Shown here: one piece after another, positions 39,569 to 48,386 of the stretch
Numbering within the stretch: position 1 is the first letter of the stretch
Layout of the letters: each line of letters begins with the position of its first letter
Source of the DNA: Pseudomonadota bacterium
Lineage (GTDB): Bacteria > Myxococcota_A > UBA796 > SXON01
Assembly (NCBI GenBank): GCA_030684355.1
Contig: JAUXTN010000211.1
Span: 25,751 to 89,750 of the forward strand
Direction: 5' to 3'
DNA length: 64,000 nucleotides
Made by a program: the position numbers and the translations under genes
The notes under the pieces: generated by a model
The model's database searches: none
Told to the model about the DNA's origin: nothing
What the model saw: the letters and a program-made list of their open reading frames with translations, nothing else

Positions 39569-40180
39569 TCACGGGAGCGTGGTGAGCTCCCCGACGCCCC
39601 CGAACGTCTCCACCTCGGCGAGCGTGGTGGCGCCGTGGCAGAGGACGCGCCGTGCCCGGGCGAGCGCGCCGGGCGCGAGGCGATCGAAGTTCCGCACCGC
39701 CGAGGGGCTGGTGAAGAGGACGTCGAACGGTCCGTCGAGCGCGGCGACGGCGGCGGCGGGGAGGGCGTCGGGACACACGGTCCGGTAGAGCACCCAGCGG
39801 ACGGCGTCGGGGCGCACGCGCAGGACCTCGTCCCCGCCGAGGTCGGACGTGGCGCAGATGACGGGGCCCGGCCGGGCGGCGGCGGCGAGGGTGGCGCCGC
39901 CCCCGGGCACCGCAAGGTGGACGGGGAGGCCGGCGGCGTGCATCACGGCGGCGGTGGCCGGCGCGAGGGCGAGGACGCGCCACGAGGGATCGAGGCCGAC
40001 GGTGGCGAGCGGGCCGACGGCGCGCGGGCTGGCGACGAGGAGATCGGCGCCCGGGAGGTCGGGGCGCGGGGGCGCGAGGGGCTCGAACGCGAGGCACGGG
40101 GCCGCGACGGCGGCGGGGCCGAGCCTTGCGACGAGCGCGGCGGCTTCGTCGGCGGCGCGCGTGACGAGGAGAGGGATCAT
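39569..40180 (-). CDS. hemD: Uroporphyrinogen-III synthase
   Basis: 203 residues, shorter than the usual 240-260. HemD closes hydroxymethylbilane with inversion of ring D. The family is poorly conserved, but PLLVTRAADEAAALVARL at the N-terminus, VASPRAVGPLA and LFTSPSAVRNFDRLAPGALARAR are recognisable, and the pathway otherwise lacks this step in the window. Convergent and abutting the Rrf2 gene. Divergent from the AsmA-like gene by 84 bases. The gene is identified mainly from fold signature and context. Confidence 0.78.
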   Translation of the reverse strand: MIPLLVTRAADEAAALVARLGPAAVAAPCLAFEPLAPPRPDLPGADLLVASPRAVGPLATVGLDPSWRVLALAPATAAVMHAAGLPVHLAVPGGGATLAAAARPGPVICATSDLGGDEVLRVRPDAVRWVLYRTVCPDALPAAAVAALDGPFDVLFTSPSAVRNFDRLAPGALARARRVLCHGATTLAEVETFGGVGELTTLP

Positions 40181-40264
40181 GCTCGCGAGCGGCGGACTAT
40201 CGCCGCGCCGGACCACGCGCCGCCGCGGGCAGGTATGTTGGGGTCCTCTCCCGAACGGACGCGC

Positions 40265-43045
40265 ATGCGCAAGGCCCTGATCGTCGCCGGCATCCTCGTG
40301 GTGCTCTTCTTCCTCGCGATCCTGGCGATCCCCCGGATCTTCAAGGACCGCATCCTCGCGGCCGTCGGCGCCGAGGTGAGCCGCAGGGTCGACGCCACGG
40401 TGCGCTTCGACACGGCCGAGCTCACGCTCCTCCGCGCGTTTCCCAACCTCGAGCTGGAGCTCGGCGGCCTCACGGTGACCGGCAAGGGCGCCTTCGACGG
40501 CGTGCAGCTCGCTCGCGTCGCCGAGGCCCGGCTCGTGCTCGACCTGCCGAGCGTGCTCCGCGGCGATCGCGTGATCGTCCGCTCGCTGGCCCTCGCCGAC
40601 GCCGATCTCCACGTGATCGTGGACGAGCAGGGGCGCGTCAACACCGACGTGTCCACCGTCGACGCCGCGGCCTCCGACGAGCCCTCCGACTTCGAGCTCG
40701 ATCTCGAGGCCTACTCCCTGGCGGACGTGGCCGTCACCTACGAGGACCGCCCCGGCGGCACGACGATGGCGATCCGGGACCTCGACAGCACCGGTGCGGT
40801 GGGCGTCGCGACGGACGCGAACACGGTCTCCACGCGCACCACGATCGCCGCGCTCTCGGTGCGCCAGGACGACGTGGCGCTGTTGCGCGAGGTGGCGGTC
40901 GCCGCGGATCTCGAGGTCCGTCAGGACGCGGCCACCGGGCTCCTCACCCTGGGCGAGAACCGCCTCGCGCTCAACGAGCTCGCCGTCACGTTCCAGGGGA
41001 CCGTCGCGCCGGGGCTCGGCGGCGGAGACGACATCGGCCTCGATCTCTCCTTCTCCGCCGGGGACACCCCCTTCAAGGCGCTCCTCTCGCTCCTCTCCGC
41101 CGAGGCGTCCACCAGGATCGAGAGCCTCGTGACCAGCGGCTCCGTCGCGTTGCAGGGCTCCGCGAGGGGCACGTGGAAGGCGGCCGCCGACGACCATCTC
41201 CCCGGCTTCGACCTCGCCTTCCAGGTCAAGGACGGCAGCTTCCGCGACCCCTCGCTCCCGACCTCGGTCGACGCCGTCAACCTCGACATGGCGGTGCGGC
41301 ACCCCGAGGGCAGCGCCGACCTCACCGAGGTCGACGTGAAGCGCTTCGCCCTCACCGTGGCCGGGAGCCCGCTCACCGGGAGCCTCTCCGTCCGCACCCC
41401 CGTCTCCGACCCCGACGTGACCGCCCGCGTCGTCGGCCAGCTCGACCTCGCCGCCCTGAACCAGGCCCTCCCGTCCGCGCGGGGCGACTGGCAGGGCAAG
41501 CTCGACCTCGACGTGGACATCGCCGGCAGGGTCTCCCAGTTCACCGCCGAGGCGTACGACAAGGTGCGCGCGAACGGGCGCTTCCGCCTCGAGGGGTTCC
41601 GATGGGCCGACCCGGGCGACCCCGCCCCGATGGTCGTCGACCGCCTCGCCGTCACGCTCGACCCCCGCCGCGCCGACATCACCGAGCTCGCGATGACCAT
41701 CGGGCCCTCCGATCTGCGCGGCACCGGCTCCGTCGACAACCTCGTCGCCTACGCCCTGACCGACGCCACGCTCGTCGGGCGCCTGGACGTGACCTCGAAC
41801 TTCCTCGACCTCGACGCCTTCGCGGGCGACGACGAGCCGGCCCCCACCGGGGCCCCCACCGGGGCCCCCACCGGGGCGGCGACCGGGGAGTCGAGCGTCG
41901 TGGTGGTGCCGAAGAACCTCGACCTCACCGTGGACGCGAAGGCCGCCCGCGTGCGGTACGGCGGCCACGAGGCCACCGACGCCCGGGGCCGGTTCACGGT
42001 GAAGGACGGCGCGGTGCGGATCGAGGACCTCACCATGGGCCTCCTCGGCGGCACCGTGGGCCTCTCGGGGCGCTACGAGGCCCTCACCGACGCGCACGCG
42101 GACGTGGACATGGCCATCGAGATGGTCGACTTCGACGTCGCCAAGACCGTCGACGCCTTCCAGACCCTCCAGGCGCTCGTCCCCGTCGCGCGGGGGGCCC
42201 GGGGCCGCTTCCGCTCGGACCTCCGCGTCCAGGCGCGGCTCGGCCAGGACCTCGCCCCGGATCTCGCGACCGTGCTCTCGGACGGCCGCCTCCGCACGTC
42301 GAAGCTCACGCTCCAGCCCGAGTTCCTCTCGCTCGTCGCGGAGAAGCTCGGCGCCGAGAAGTACGGCACGCTCGACCTCACCGACGCCGACCTCGCCTAC
42401 GTGATGGAGAAGGGGCGCATCGCGCTCGCGCCCACCGCGATGAAGGTGGGCGGCGTCTCGGCGGTGCTCGGGGGGTCGACCGGGGCGCTCGACCGCACGC
42501 TCGACCTCGCCCTCGACCTGAAGGTGCCCGTCAGCGACATCGGCGCCGCGGACCTCCTCGGCAAGCTCGGTGTCGCCAAGGGCGGGCTCGCGGACGTGCG
42601 GGTCAAGGTCGGCGGCACCTACGACAAGCCCACGGTCGCGCTCGACTTCGGCAGCGTCACGGAGTCCGTGAAGGACGTCGCGCTCGGCGCGCTCGACGCC
42701 GCCGGGGAGAAGATCCTCGCGGAGGCGCGCGCGCAAGGCGACAAGCTCGTCGCGGAGGCCGAACGCCAGGCCGCGAAGTTCAAGGCCGAGGCCGCGAAGC
42801 AGGCGGACGCCCTGCGCGCGGAGTCGAAGAAGCAGGGCGACAAGCTCGTCGCGGAGGCGAAGGGCAACCCGCTCGCGGAGGCGGCCGCGAAGGAGGCGCG
42901 GAAGCGGCTCGTCGCCGAGGCGGACAAGAAGATCGCGCGGCTCGAGGCGGAGGCGGGCCGCAAGGTGGACGACGCCGTGAGCGCCGCGAAGAAGGAGCGC
43001 GAGAAGCTGATGGCGGAGGCCGCGAGTCGCGCGAAGGTGAAGTAG
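40265..43045 (+). CDS. AsmA-family inner-membrane protein with coiled-coil tail
   Basis: 926 residues. One N-terminal membrane helix (MRKALIVAGILVVLFFLAILAIP) anchors a long beta-rich periplasmic body typical of AsmA/TamB-like lipid-transfer proteins: VGAEVSRRVDATVRFDTAELTLLRAFPNLELELGGLTV at the start and the AsmA_2 pattern KLGVAKGGLADVRVKVGGTYDKPTVALDFG near residue 790. The last 120 residues are an Ala/Glu/Lys coiled coil. A TGAP repeat (about 526-537) is encoded by a 12-bp minisatellite. AsmA proteins influence outer-membrane lipid homeostasis. The ATG at 40265 was chosen for the membrane helix. Confidence 0.85.
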   Translation: MRKALIVAGILVVLFFLAILAIPRIFKDRILAAVGAEVSRRVDATVRFDTAELTLLRAFPNLELELGGLTVTGKGAFDGVQLARVAEARLVLDLPSVLRGDRVIVRSLALADADLHVIVDEQGRVNTDVSTVDAAASDEPSDFELDLEAYSLADVAVTYEDRPGGTTMAIRDLDSTGAVGVATDANTVSTRTTIAALSVRQDDVALLREVAVAADLEVRQDAATGLLTLGENRLALNELAVTFQGTVAPGLGGGDDIGLDLSFSAGDTPFKALLSLLSAEASTRIESLVTSGSVALQGSARGTWKAAADDHLPGFDLAFQVKDGSFRDPSLPTSVDAVNLDMAVRHPEGSADLTEVDVKRFALTVAGSPLTGSLSVRTPVSDPDVTARVVGQLDLAALNQALPSARGDWQGKLDLDVDIAGRVSQFTAEAYDKVRANGRFRLEGFRWADPGDPAPMVVDRLAVTLDPRRADITELAMTIGPSDLRGTGSVDNLVAYALTDATLVGRLDVTSNFLDLDAFAGDDEPAPTGAPTGAPTGAATGESSVVVVPKNLDLTVDAKAARVRYGGHEATDARGRFTVKDGAVRIEDLTMGLLGGTVGLSGRYEALTDAHADVDMAIEMVDFDVAKTVDAFQTLQALVPVARGARGRFRSDLRVQARLGQDLAPDLATVLSDGRLRTSKLTLQPEFLSLVAEKLGAEKYGTLDLTDADLAYVMEKGRIALAPTAMKVGGVSAVLGGSTGALDRTLDLALDLKVPVSDIGAADLLGKLGVAKGGLADVRVKVGGTYDKPTVALDFGSVTESVKDVALGALDAAGEKILAEARAQGDKLVAEAERQAAKFKAEAAKQADALRAESKKQGDKLVAEAKGNPLAEAAAKEARKRLVAEADKKIARLEAEAGRKVDDAVSAAKKEREKLMAEAASRAKVK
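41841..41876 (+). repeat. 12-bp minisatellite, three copies, in the AsmA-like gene
   Basis: Three perfect units CCCCCACCGGGG at 41841-41876 encode Pro-Thr-Gly-Ala repeats between two beta regions. The unit length is a multiple of three, so copy-number change keeps the frame. Confidence 0.95.
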
Positions 43046-43051
43046 GCCCGC

Positions 43052-44227
43052 CTACTCGCGCGGGTACAGCAGCACCCCGGCCCGCGCCTCTTCCCACGCC
43101 GTCAGCTCGCCCTTCCAGCCGGTGAGGAGGTCCCGGGGCCGGACCTTGCTCATGAGCCCGACGCGCGCCTCGGCCGAGCCGCACAAGAGGTCGATCGCGA
43201 TGGGCGTGTCGACGAACTCGTAGGTCTCCGTGCGCCACTGGAAGTGGTCGGGGGCGGCGCGGAGCGCGGCCTCGATGACGACGAGGCCGAGGAGGAAGCT
43301 CTCGAGCCGGTCGGCGTTCGTGACGGTGATCTCGACCCCGTGGCAGACCTTCCCGGCGAACTTCTGGAAGCGCGGCTCGAAGGTGGCGGCGCGGAAGGCC
43401 ACGCCCGCGAGGTCGTTGTCGAGCGCGCCCTGGCGGCAGAGGCGCGTGAACGCGGCGGCGTCGAGCCACGGGGCGCCGACGAGGTGGAACGGGCGCGTGG
43501 TGCCGCGGCCCTCCGAGAGGTTCGTCCCCTCGATGAGGCACATGCCCGGGTAGAGCACGGCGGTCTCCAACGTGGGCATATTGGGGGAGGGGTAGACCCA
43601 CGGGAGGCCGGTGGCATCGAAGCGCTGGGTGGGGTCCCAGCCCTCGCACGGCACGACGTCGACACCCGCGGCGATGCCGAGCACGTCGCGGAAGTAGAGC
43701 GCGAGCTCGCCCATCGTGAGGCCGTGGCGCACGGGGAGCGGGTAGGCGCTCACGAAGCTCTCGAAGCCCCCGCGGACGAGGTTGCCCTCGATGGTCACGC
43801 CGTCGATCGGGTTCGGGCGGTCGAGCACGAGGATGCGCGTGCCCGTCGTGGCGGCGACCTCCATCAGGTACCCGAGCGTCGCCTGGTAGGTGTAATAGCG
43901 GGCGCCGATGTCCTGGATGTCGAACAGCACGATGTCGAGGTCGGCGAGCAGCGCGGGGTCCGGCCGCAGCGACGCCGCGGTGTCGCCATAGAGGGAGACG
44001 ACCGCGGGGCCGTCGTCCTCGCCGGCGACCGAGATCATGTCCTGCGCCGTCGCATGCAGGCCGTGCTCGGGGGCGAACACGCGGCGCACGGGGATGCCGG
44101 CGGCGGCGAGCCGATCGAGCAGGTGGTCGAGGTTCGAGTCGACCGCGGTGTGGTTGCAGCAGACGCCCACCCGGAGGCCGGAGAGGCGGGACACGTCGTC
44201 GAACAACACCTCGAGCCCGGAGCGCAT
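43052..44227 (-). CDS. DUF1343 protein, NamZ-like exo-beta-N-acetylmuramidase
   Basis: 391 residues, the normal size. Family signatures: VCCNHTAVDSNLDHLLD, VRRVFAPEHGLHATAQD, IVLFDIQDIGARYYTYQATL, LVLDRPNPIDG, YPSPNMPTLETAVLYPG and IEGTNLSEGRGTTRPFHLVGAP. DUF1343 includes NamZ (GH171), which removes MurNAc from peptidoglycan fragments, so this gene may recycle or digest cell wall. No signal peptide is present at the chosen ATG; upstream sequence is not membrane-like either. Convergent with the AsmA-like gene. Confidence 0.88.
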   Translation of the reverse strand: MRSGLEVLFDDVSRLSGLRVGVCCNHTAVDSNLDHLLDRLAAAGIPVRRVFAPEHGLHATAQDMISVAGEDDGPAVVSLYGDTAASLRPDPALLADLDIVLFDIQDIGARYYTYQATLGYLMEVAATTGTRILVLDRPNPIDGVTIEGNLVRGGFESFVSAYPLPVRHGLTMGELALYFRDVLGIAAGVDVVPCEGWDPTQRFDATGLPWVYPSPNMPTLETAVLYPGMCLIEGTNLSEGRGTTRPFHLVGAPWLDAAAFTRLCRQGALDNDLAGVAFRAATFEPRFQKFAGKVCHGVEITVTNADRLESFLLGLVVIEAALRAAPDHFQWRTETYEFVDTPIAIDLLCGSAEARVGLMSKVRPRDLLTGWKGELTAWEEARAGVLLYPRE

Positions 44228-44332
44228 GGGAACCTCGCCCGGCCGGGTATCCCGTGTCGGGCGGTCATACACGCCGCTGCCTTCGGTCGGGTACGGCGTG
44301 GCCGCGGCCCCGATCGCGTCGTAGGGGACAGG

Positions 44333-44863
44333 ATGTCCTCGCCCTCCGTCCTCCCCATCGTCGCCACCTGGGACGGCACCCCGGCCGCGCCGGGCGAGCA
44401 TGCCACCGTCGCGCTCTCCCTCACCGCCGAGGGGCTGCGCGTCTCCGTCGACGCGCCCCACCACCACGATCCGCGGCCCGCCGCCGCTCCGGGGCCCACC
44501 TGGGCGCTCTGGGAGCACGAGGTGGTCGAGCTCTTCGTGCTCGGCGCCGAGGAGGCGTACACGGAGCTCGAGCTCGGCCCCCACGGCCACCACTTGCTCC
44601 TGCGGCTCGCGGGGCGCCGCATCGTCGTCGACCGGCTGCTCCCCGTCGAAGCCACCTGGACGGACGCAGGCGAACGCTGGCGCGTCGAGGCGATTCTGCC
44701 GCACGCGTTGCTGCCGCCGACCCCCTGGCGCCTCAACGCCTACGCCATCCACGGCGTCGGGGCGTCACGACGCTACCTCGCGTGGACGCCGGTGCCGGGC
44801 GCGGAGCCGGACTTCCACCGGCTGTCGTGCTTCCGGGAGGTCCCGGGCCTCTCTACCGACTAG
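44333..44863 (+). CDS. UPF0462 (C4orf33-like) protein
   Basis: 176 residues matching the whole family: TWDGTPA at the start, DAPHHHDPRP, LWEHEVVELFVLG, YTELELGPHGHHLLLRLAGRR, the AYAIHG strand and PVPGAEPDFHRLSCF at the end. Human C4orf33 has the same blocks (TWDG; LWDYEVVE; YLEVELCPHGQHL; FAIHG; PDFH), which I compare from memory. The beta-rich fold suggests a DOMON/CBM9-like module, but no biochemical role is known. It converges on the SUFU-like gene with interlocked stop codons (CTAG, 44860-44863). Confidence 0.85.
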   Translation: MSSPSVLPIVATWDGTPAAPGEHATVALSLTAEGLRVSVDAPHHHDPRPAAAPGPTWALWEHEVVELFVLGAEEAYTELELGPHGHHLLLRLAGRRIVVDRLLPVEATWTDAGERWRVEAILPHALLPPTPWRLNAYAIHGVGASRRYLAWTPVPGAEPDFHRLSCFREVPGLSTD

Positions 44864-45822
44864 ACCGCCGGCTTCGCCCGGTGCTCCCGGGCCCGCGCGA
44901 GGGTCCCCGGGAGGTCGTTCCAGTAGACCCCGAAGGCGTCGAAGTTCTGCTCCAGGCCGGCGAGCGCGATCGCGAGCGTCGCGTGGCCCTCCGAGCGATC
45001 CTCGGGATCCGGGTGGCCGAGCACGTGGCGCCACACGTGGTGGAGCGAGGGGTGGTGGTGATCCTGCGTGAGGTGCACGAGCAGCGCGCGCTGGGGCCAG
45101 CTCGGGAGCTGGAGGTAGATGACGGCGAGGACGGGGACGTCCGCGGGGGTGAGGTTCTCGCGGGCGTGCTCGACGTCCTCGGAGATGCCGTGGAGGACCG
45201 CGAGGAAGCCTCGGCGGCCGCCGGGACTCAGGTGGCCGAGGAGGGCGGACCCGGGCGGGGTGCGCAGGAGCGTGTCGATGTGGGGCACGGTTCCGCGGTT
45301 GGCGTCGGTGAACGGGTAGGCGCCCGCGCGCTCCAGGGCCGCGAGGACCGAGGGGACGCCGGCGGTGTGACACGCGGCGAGCTCGTCGGGGCTGACACCG
45401 ACACATCGAAGGAGGAGGTAGCGCTCCTTGTCCACGTCGAAGTAGGAGCGCGGCTCGTGCGGGGCGAAGACGAGCCCGCCGAGGCGGAGAGCGCCTTCGT
45501 GGATCGGGAGCGCGCCGTAGAGGGGAAAGCGCAGCCCGGCGGAGTGGGGCCCGACGCGCGAGAGGAGGCGCGCGGCCCATTCGTTCGGCTCGCGCGTGTG
45601 CAGCGACAGCTCGAAGCGGGCGGCGCCGTAACGTTGGGGGAAGGTCGGGTTCGTGAGCCCCGCGGTCACGTAGGTGACGCCGCCTTCCCGAGCGTTGAAG
45701 GACAGCACGTCGACGCCCCCGCCCAGGTGGAGCGGCGGCACGGCGACGTGCGGCCGCGGGAGGGGCTCGCCGATCAGCGCGGCGAGCGCGTCCCGGCGAT
45801 GTTGCGCGAAGCTGTTGTCCAT
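44860..45822 (-). CDS. Suppressor-of-fused (SUFU)-like domain protein
   Basis: 320 residues. The first 180 residues follow the bacterial SUFU-domain pattern: VTYVTAGLTNPTFPQRYGAARFELSLHT, the W-containing NEWAARLLSRVG, LRLGGLVFAPHEPRSYFDVD and VGVSPDELAACHTAGVPSVLAAL. The C-terminal 130 residues (from GTVPHIDTLLRTPP) are unassigned and contain a His-rich segment HLTQDHHHPSLHHVWRHVLGH. There is no signal peptide. Bacterial SUFU domains are often found in toxin-immunity and other accessory contexts; here no toxin is adjacent. Divergent from hemE across 198 bases. Confidence 0.6.
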   Translation of the reverse strand: MDNSFAQHRRDALAALIGEPLPRPHVAVPPLHLGGGVDVLSFNAREGGVTYVTAGLTNPTFPQRYGAARFELSLHTREPNEWAARLLSRVGPHSAGLRFPLYGALPIHEGALRLGGLVFAPHEPRSYFDVDKERYLLLRCVGVSPDELAACHTAGVPSVLAALERAGAYPFTDANRGTVPHIDTLLRTPPGSALLGHLSPGGRRGFLAVLHGISEDVEHARENLTPADVPVLAVIYLQLPSWPQRALLVHLTQDHHHPSLHHVWRHVLGHPDPEDRSEGHATLAIALAGLEQNFDAFGVYWNDLPGTLARAREHRAKPAV

Positions 45823-46020
45823 GCGGCAACGCTACGCGAAGCGGGTGTCAATGTCATGCGTCGTGCATCTCGGGCAAGACAACCGGCCGGCACACCTGCC
45901 ATTCGCGACGCATCACCTTCGCGTCGCGATGGCCCCCCCTCGAGTGGCGGGCGAGCGCGGAGGGCCCGGCCGTGACGTGGCGTTGACCAACGGGCCCCCT
46001 CCGGCGGCTACATGGGGGCC

Positions 46021-47040
46021 ATGTCGACTACCAATGGCCGAGCCCGCGTTCTCGCCGTCCTCGGCGGCGAACGTCCCGATCGCCTCCCCCTCTGGCTCAT
46101 GCGGCAGGCCGGCCGCTTCCTCCCCGAGTACCGCGCTGTCCGCGCCGACGTGCCGTTCCTCGACCTCGTGCGGAGCCGTTCGCTCTGCACCGAGGTGGCG
46201 CTGCAGCCGCTCCGCCGCTTCGACCTCGACGCCACGATCGTCTTCTCCGACATCCTGGTCATCCCGGACGCCCTCGGCGCCGGCCTCTCCTTCGAGAAGG
46301 GCGACGGGCCGAAGATCGAGCGCCCGCTGGTCACCGACGAGGCGGTGGAGGCCCTGGCGTGGGACGGCGTGTGCGACCGCCTCGGCTACGTCTACGACGC
46401 CGTGAAGGACCTCCGCGCGGCCGCGCCCGACCACGCGCTCTTCGGCTTCGGGGGCTCCCCGTGGACCCTCTTCTGCTACCTCACCCAGGGCCAGGGCGGC
46501 GGCGAGTTCGCCTCGGCGCGGGCCGCGTTGTGGGCCCACCCCGAGCGCTCGCGCATGGTGCTCGATCGCCTCGCGGACGCCGTCGCCGAGCACCTCGTGC
46601 GCCAGGCTCGCGCAGGGGCCGACGTGGTGCAGGTCTTCGACACCTGGGGCGGCCTCCTCCCCGCGGCCGACTACGAGGCCATCGCGGCCCCGGGGCTCCG
46701 GCGGATCACGAAGCGCCTCGCCGCGGAGGGCATCCCGGCGGTGCTCTACGTGCGTGCCGGAGCGCACCTCGTCGACGTGACGCGCAACCTCGGCTTCTCC
46801 GCGCTCTCCGTGGACAGCACGGTCGATCTCGCCCACCTCCACGGGATCCCCACCCAGGGGAACCTCGACAACACGCGGCTCCTCGGCGGCCGGGAGGCCA
46901 TCGCCGAGGGCGTGGCGCGCATCGGCGCGGCGCTCGGCGGTCGCCGCAACCACATCGTCAACCTGGGCCACGGGGTGTTGCCCTCGACGCCGCCCGACGC
47001 CGTCTCGGTGTTGGTCGACGAGGTCCGGAGGCTCGGATGA
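46021..47040 (+). CDS. hemE: Uroporphyrinogen decarboxylase, first gene of the heme operon
   Basis: 339 residues. Converts uroporphyrinogen III to coproporphyrinogen III. Signatures are LPLWLMRQAGRFLPEYRAVR, FSDILVIPDALGAGL (with the key Asp) and a terminal IVNLGHGVLPSTPPD. Two starts are possible (46012 and 46021); 46021 gives the usual N-terminal length. Upstream, TTGACC (45983) is 17-18 bases from a weak TACAT box, which would place transcription at or near the start codon, so a nearly leaderless message is possible. hemN overlaps by four bases. Confidence 0.95.
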   Translation: MSTTNGRARVLAVLGGERPDRLPLWLMRQAGRFLPEYRAVRADVPFLDLVRSRSLCTEVALQPLRRFDLDATIVFSDILVIPDALGAGLSFEKGDGPKIERPLVTDEAVEALAWDGVCDRLGYVYDAVKDLRAAAPDHALFGFGGSPWTLFCYLTQGQGGGEFASARAALWAHPERSRMVLDRLADAVAEHLVRQARAGADVVQVFDTWGGLLPAADYEAIAAPGLRRITKRLAAEGIPAVLYVRAGAHLVDVTRNLGFSALSVDSTVDLAHLHGIPTQGNLDNTRLLGGREAIAEGVARIGAALGGRRNHIVNLGHGVLPSTPPDAVSVLVDEVRRLG

Positions 47041-48386
47041 ACGCGATGGACGGCCGGGTGTTGTCGGTGCCGGAGGAGCTCGTCGCGCGCTACCGCACGC
47101 GGGCGCCGCGCTACACGAGCTACCCCACGGCGCCGCAGTTCGGGCCCATCTCGAAAGACGCCGTCGACACCGCGCTCGGCCGCAACGCCGGGCCGATGTC
47201 GGCCTACGTACACATCCCGTTCTGCAAGTCGCTCTGCCACTACTGCGGGTGTCACGTCGAGATCCACGCGCGCCGCGGCATCGGCGCCGGCTACGTCGAC
47301 ACCGTGCTCGCCGAGGCCGACCTCGTCGCGGCGCGCCTCCAGCCGGGCCGCACGCTCGAGCAGCTCTCGCTCGGCGGGGGCACGCCGACGTTCCTCGAGC
47401 CCGACGACATGGCCCGCCTCGTCGACGGGTTGCGCGCGCGTTGGCCGTTCACGCCCAAGGCGGACATCTCCATCGAGGTGGACCCCCGCACCATCGACGA
47501 CGACTACCTGAACCGCCTCGTCGACATCGGCTTCGGTCGGTACTCGTTCGGCGTCCAGGACTTCGACGCCACCGTGCTCGCCGCGGTGCACCGCCCCCAG
47601 CCCGCCGACCTCACGCTCCGCGCCGTCCAGACCCTCCGCGCCCGCGGCGACTTCGACCTCAACTTCGACCTGATGTACGGCCTCCCGCACCAGACCCCGC
47701 AGACCTTCCGCACCACCCTCGAGACCGTCGTGGAGATGCGCCCGACCCGCATCGCGCTGTTCCTCTACGCGCACGTCCCGTGGATGAAGCCCGCGCAGAA
47801 GCTGGTCGAGAAGCAGGGGATCCCCGACAGCACGGATCGCTCGCGCCTGTTCGTGCTCGCGAACGAGGTCCTCCTCGGCGCCGGGTACGAGCCCATCGGG
47901 ATGGACCACTTCGCCCTCCCCGGGGACGACCTGCTCCGCGCCCAGGCGAGCGGCACGCTCCAACGCAACTTCATGGGCTACACCTCGCGCGCCGGGTTGG
48001 ACCTCGTCGGCTTGGGTGTCAGCGCCATCGGTGGCTTCGGTGGGGTGTACGCGCAGGACCTGAAGGACCGCGAGGCCTGGACCGCGCGCATCGACGCCGG
48101 CGAGCTCCCCATCGAGCGCGGCTTCGTGCTCTCCGACGACGACGTGCTGCGCCGCGACGTGATCATGCAGCTCTTCTGCAACTTCGTGGTCGACCTCCCC
48201 GCCGGCGCCTTCGCCGACGAGCGCGCGCGCCTCGCGCCGATGATCGGGGACGGCTTCGTGAACCTCGTGGGTGACACCGTGACCGTCACGCCGCTCGGGC
48301 GTCACTTCATCCGCAATGTCTGCGCGGTGTTCGACCGCTACCTCGAGGCGGACGCCGCCGCGCGTCGCTACTCGCACACCGCATGA
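47037..48386 (+). CDS. hemN: Oxygen-independent coproporphyrinogen-III oxidase
   Basis: 449 residues, the full HemN length. Radical-SAM enzyme that decarboxylates two propionates without O2. The Fe-S motif CxxxCxxC is in HIPFCKSLCHYCGCH, which carries the extra HemN cysteine; GGGTPTFL and the tyrosine in RAPRYTSYPTAPQF are also typical. The C-terminal HemN domain (YTSRAGLDLVGLGVSAIG) distinguishes it from HemW-type heme chaperones. ATGA junctions link it to hemE and hemY, so translational coupling is likely. Confidence 0.95.
   Translation: MNAMDGRVLSVPEELVARYRTRAPRYTSYPTAPQFGPISKDAVDTALGRNAGPMSAYVHIPFCKSLCHYCGCHVEIHARRGIGAGYVDTVLAEADLVAARLQPGRTLEQLSLGGGTPTFLEPDDMARLVDGLRARWPFTPKADISIEVDPRTIDDDYLNRLVDIGFGRYSFGVQDFDATVLAAVHRPQPADLTLRAVQTLRARGDFDLNFDLMYGLPHQTPQTFRTTLETVVEMRPTRIALFLYAHVPWMKPAQKLVEKQGIPDSTDRSRLFVLANEVLLGAGYEPIGMDHFALPGDDLLRAQASGTLQRNFMGYTSRAGLDLVGLGVSAIGGFGGVYAQDLKDREAWTARIDAGELPIERGFVLSDDDVLRRDVIMQLFCNFVVDLPAGAFADERARLAPMIGDGFVNLVGDTVTVTPLGRHFIRNVCAVFDRYLEADAAARRYSHTA

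Noticed and set aside
39569..42736. Minus-strand frame extending hemD upstream for over 800 codons
   Set aside because: It is the shadow of the AsmA-like gene. HemD is a complete protein from the ATG at 40180.
45983..46013. TTGACC plus TACAT as a firm hemE promoter
   Set aside because: The -10 is poor and would put transcription almost on the start codon; mentioned only as a possibility under hemE.
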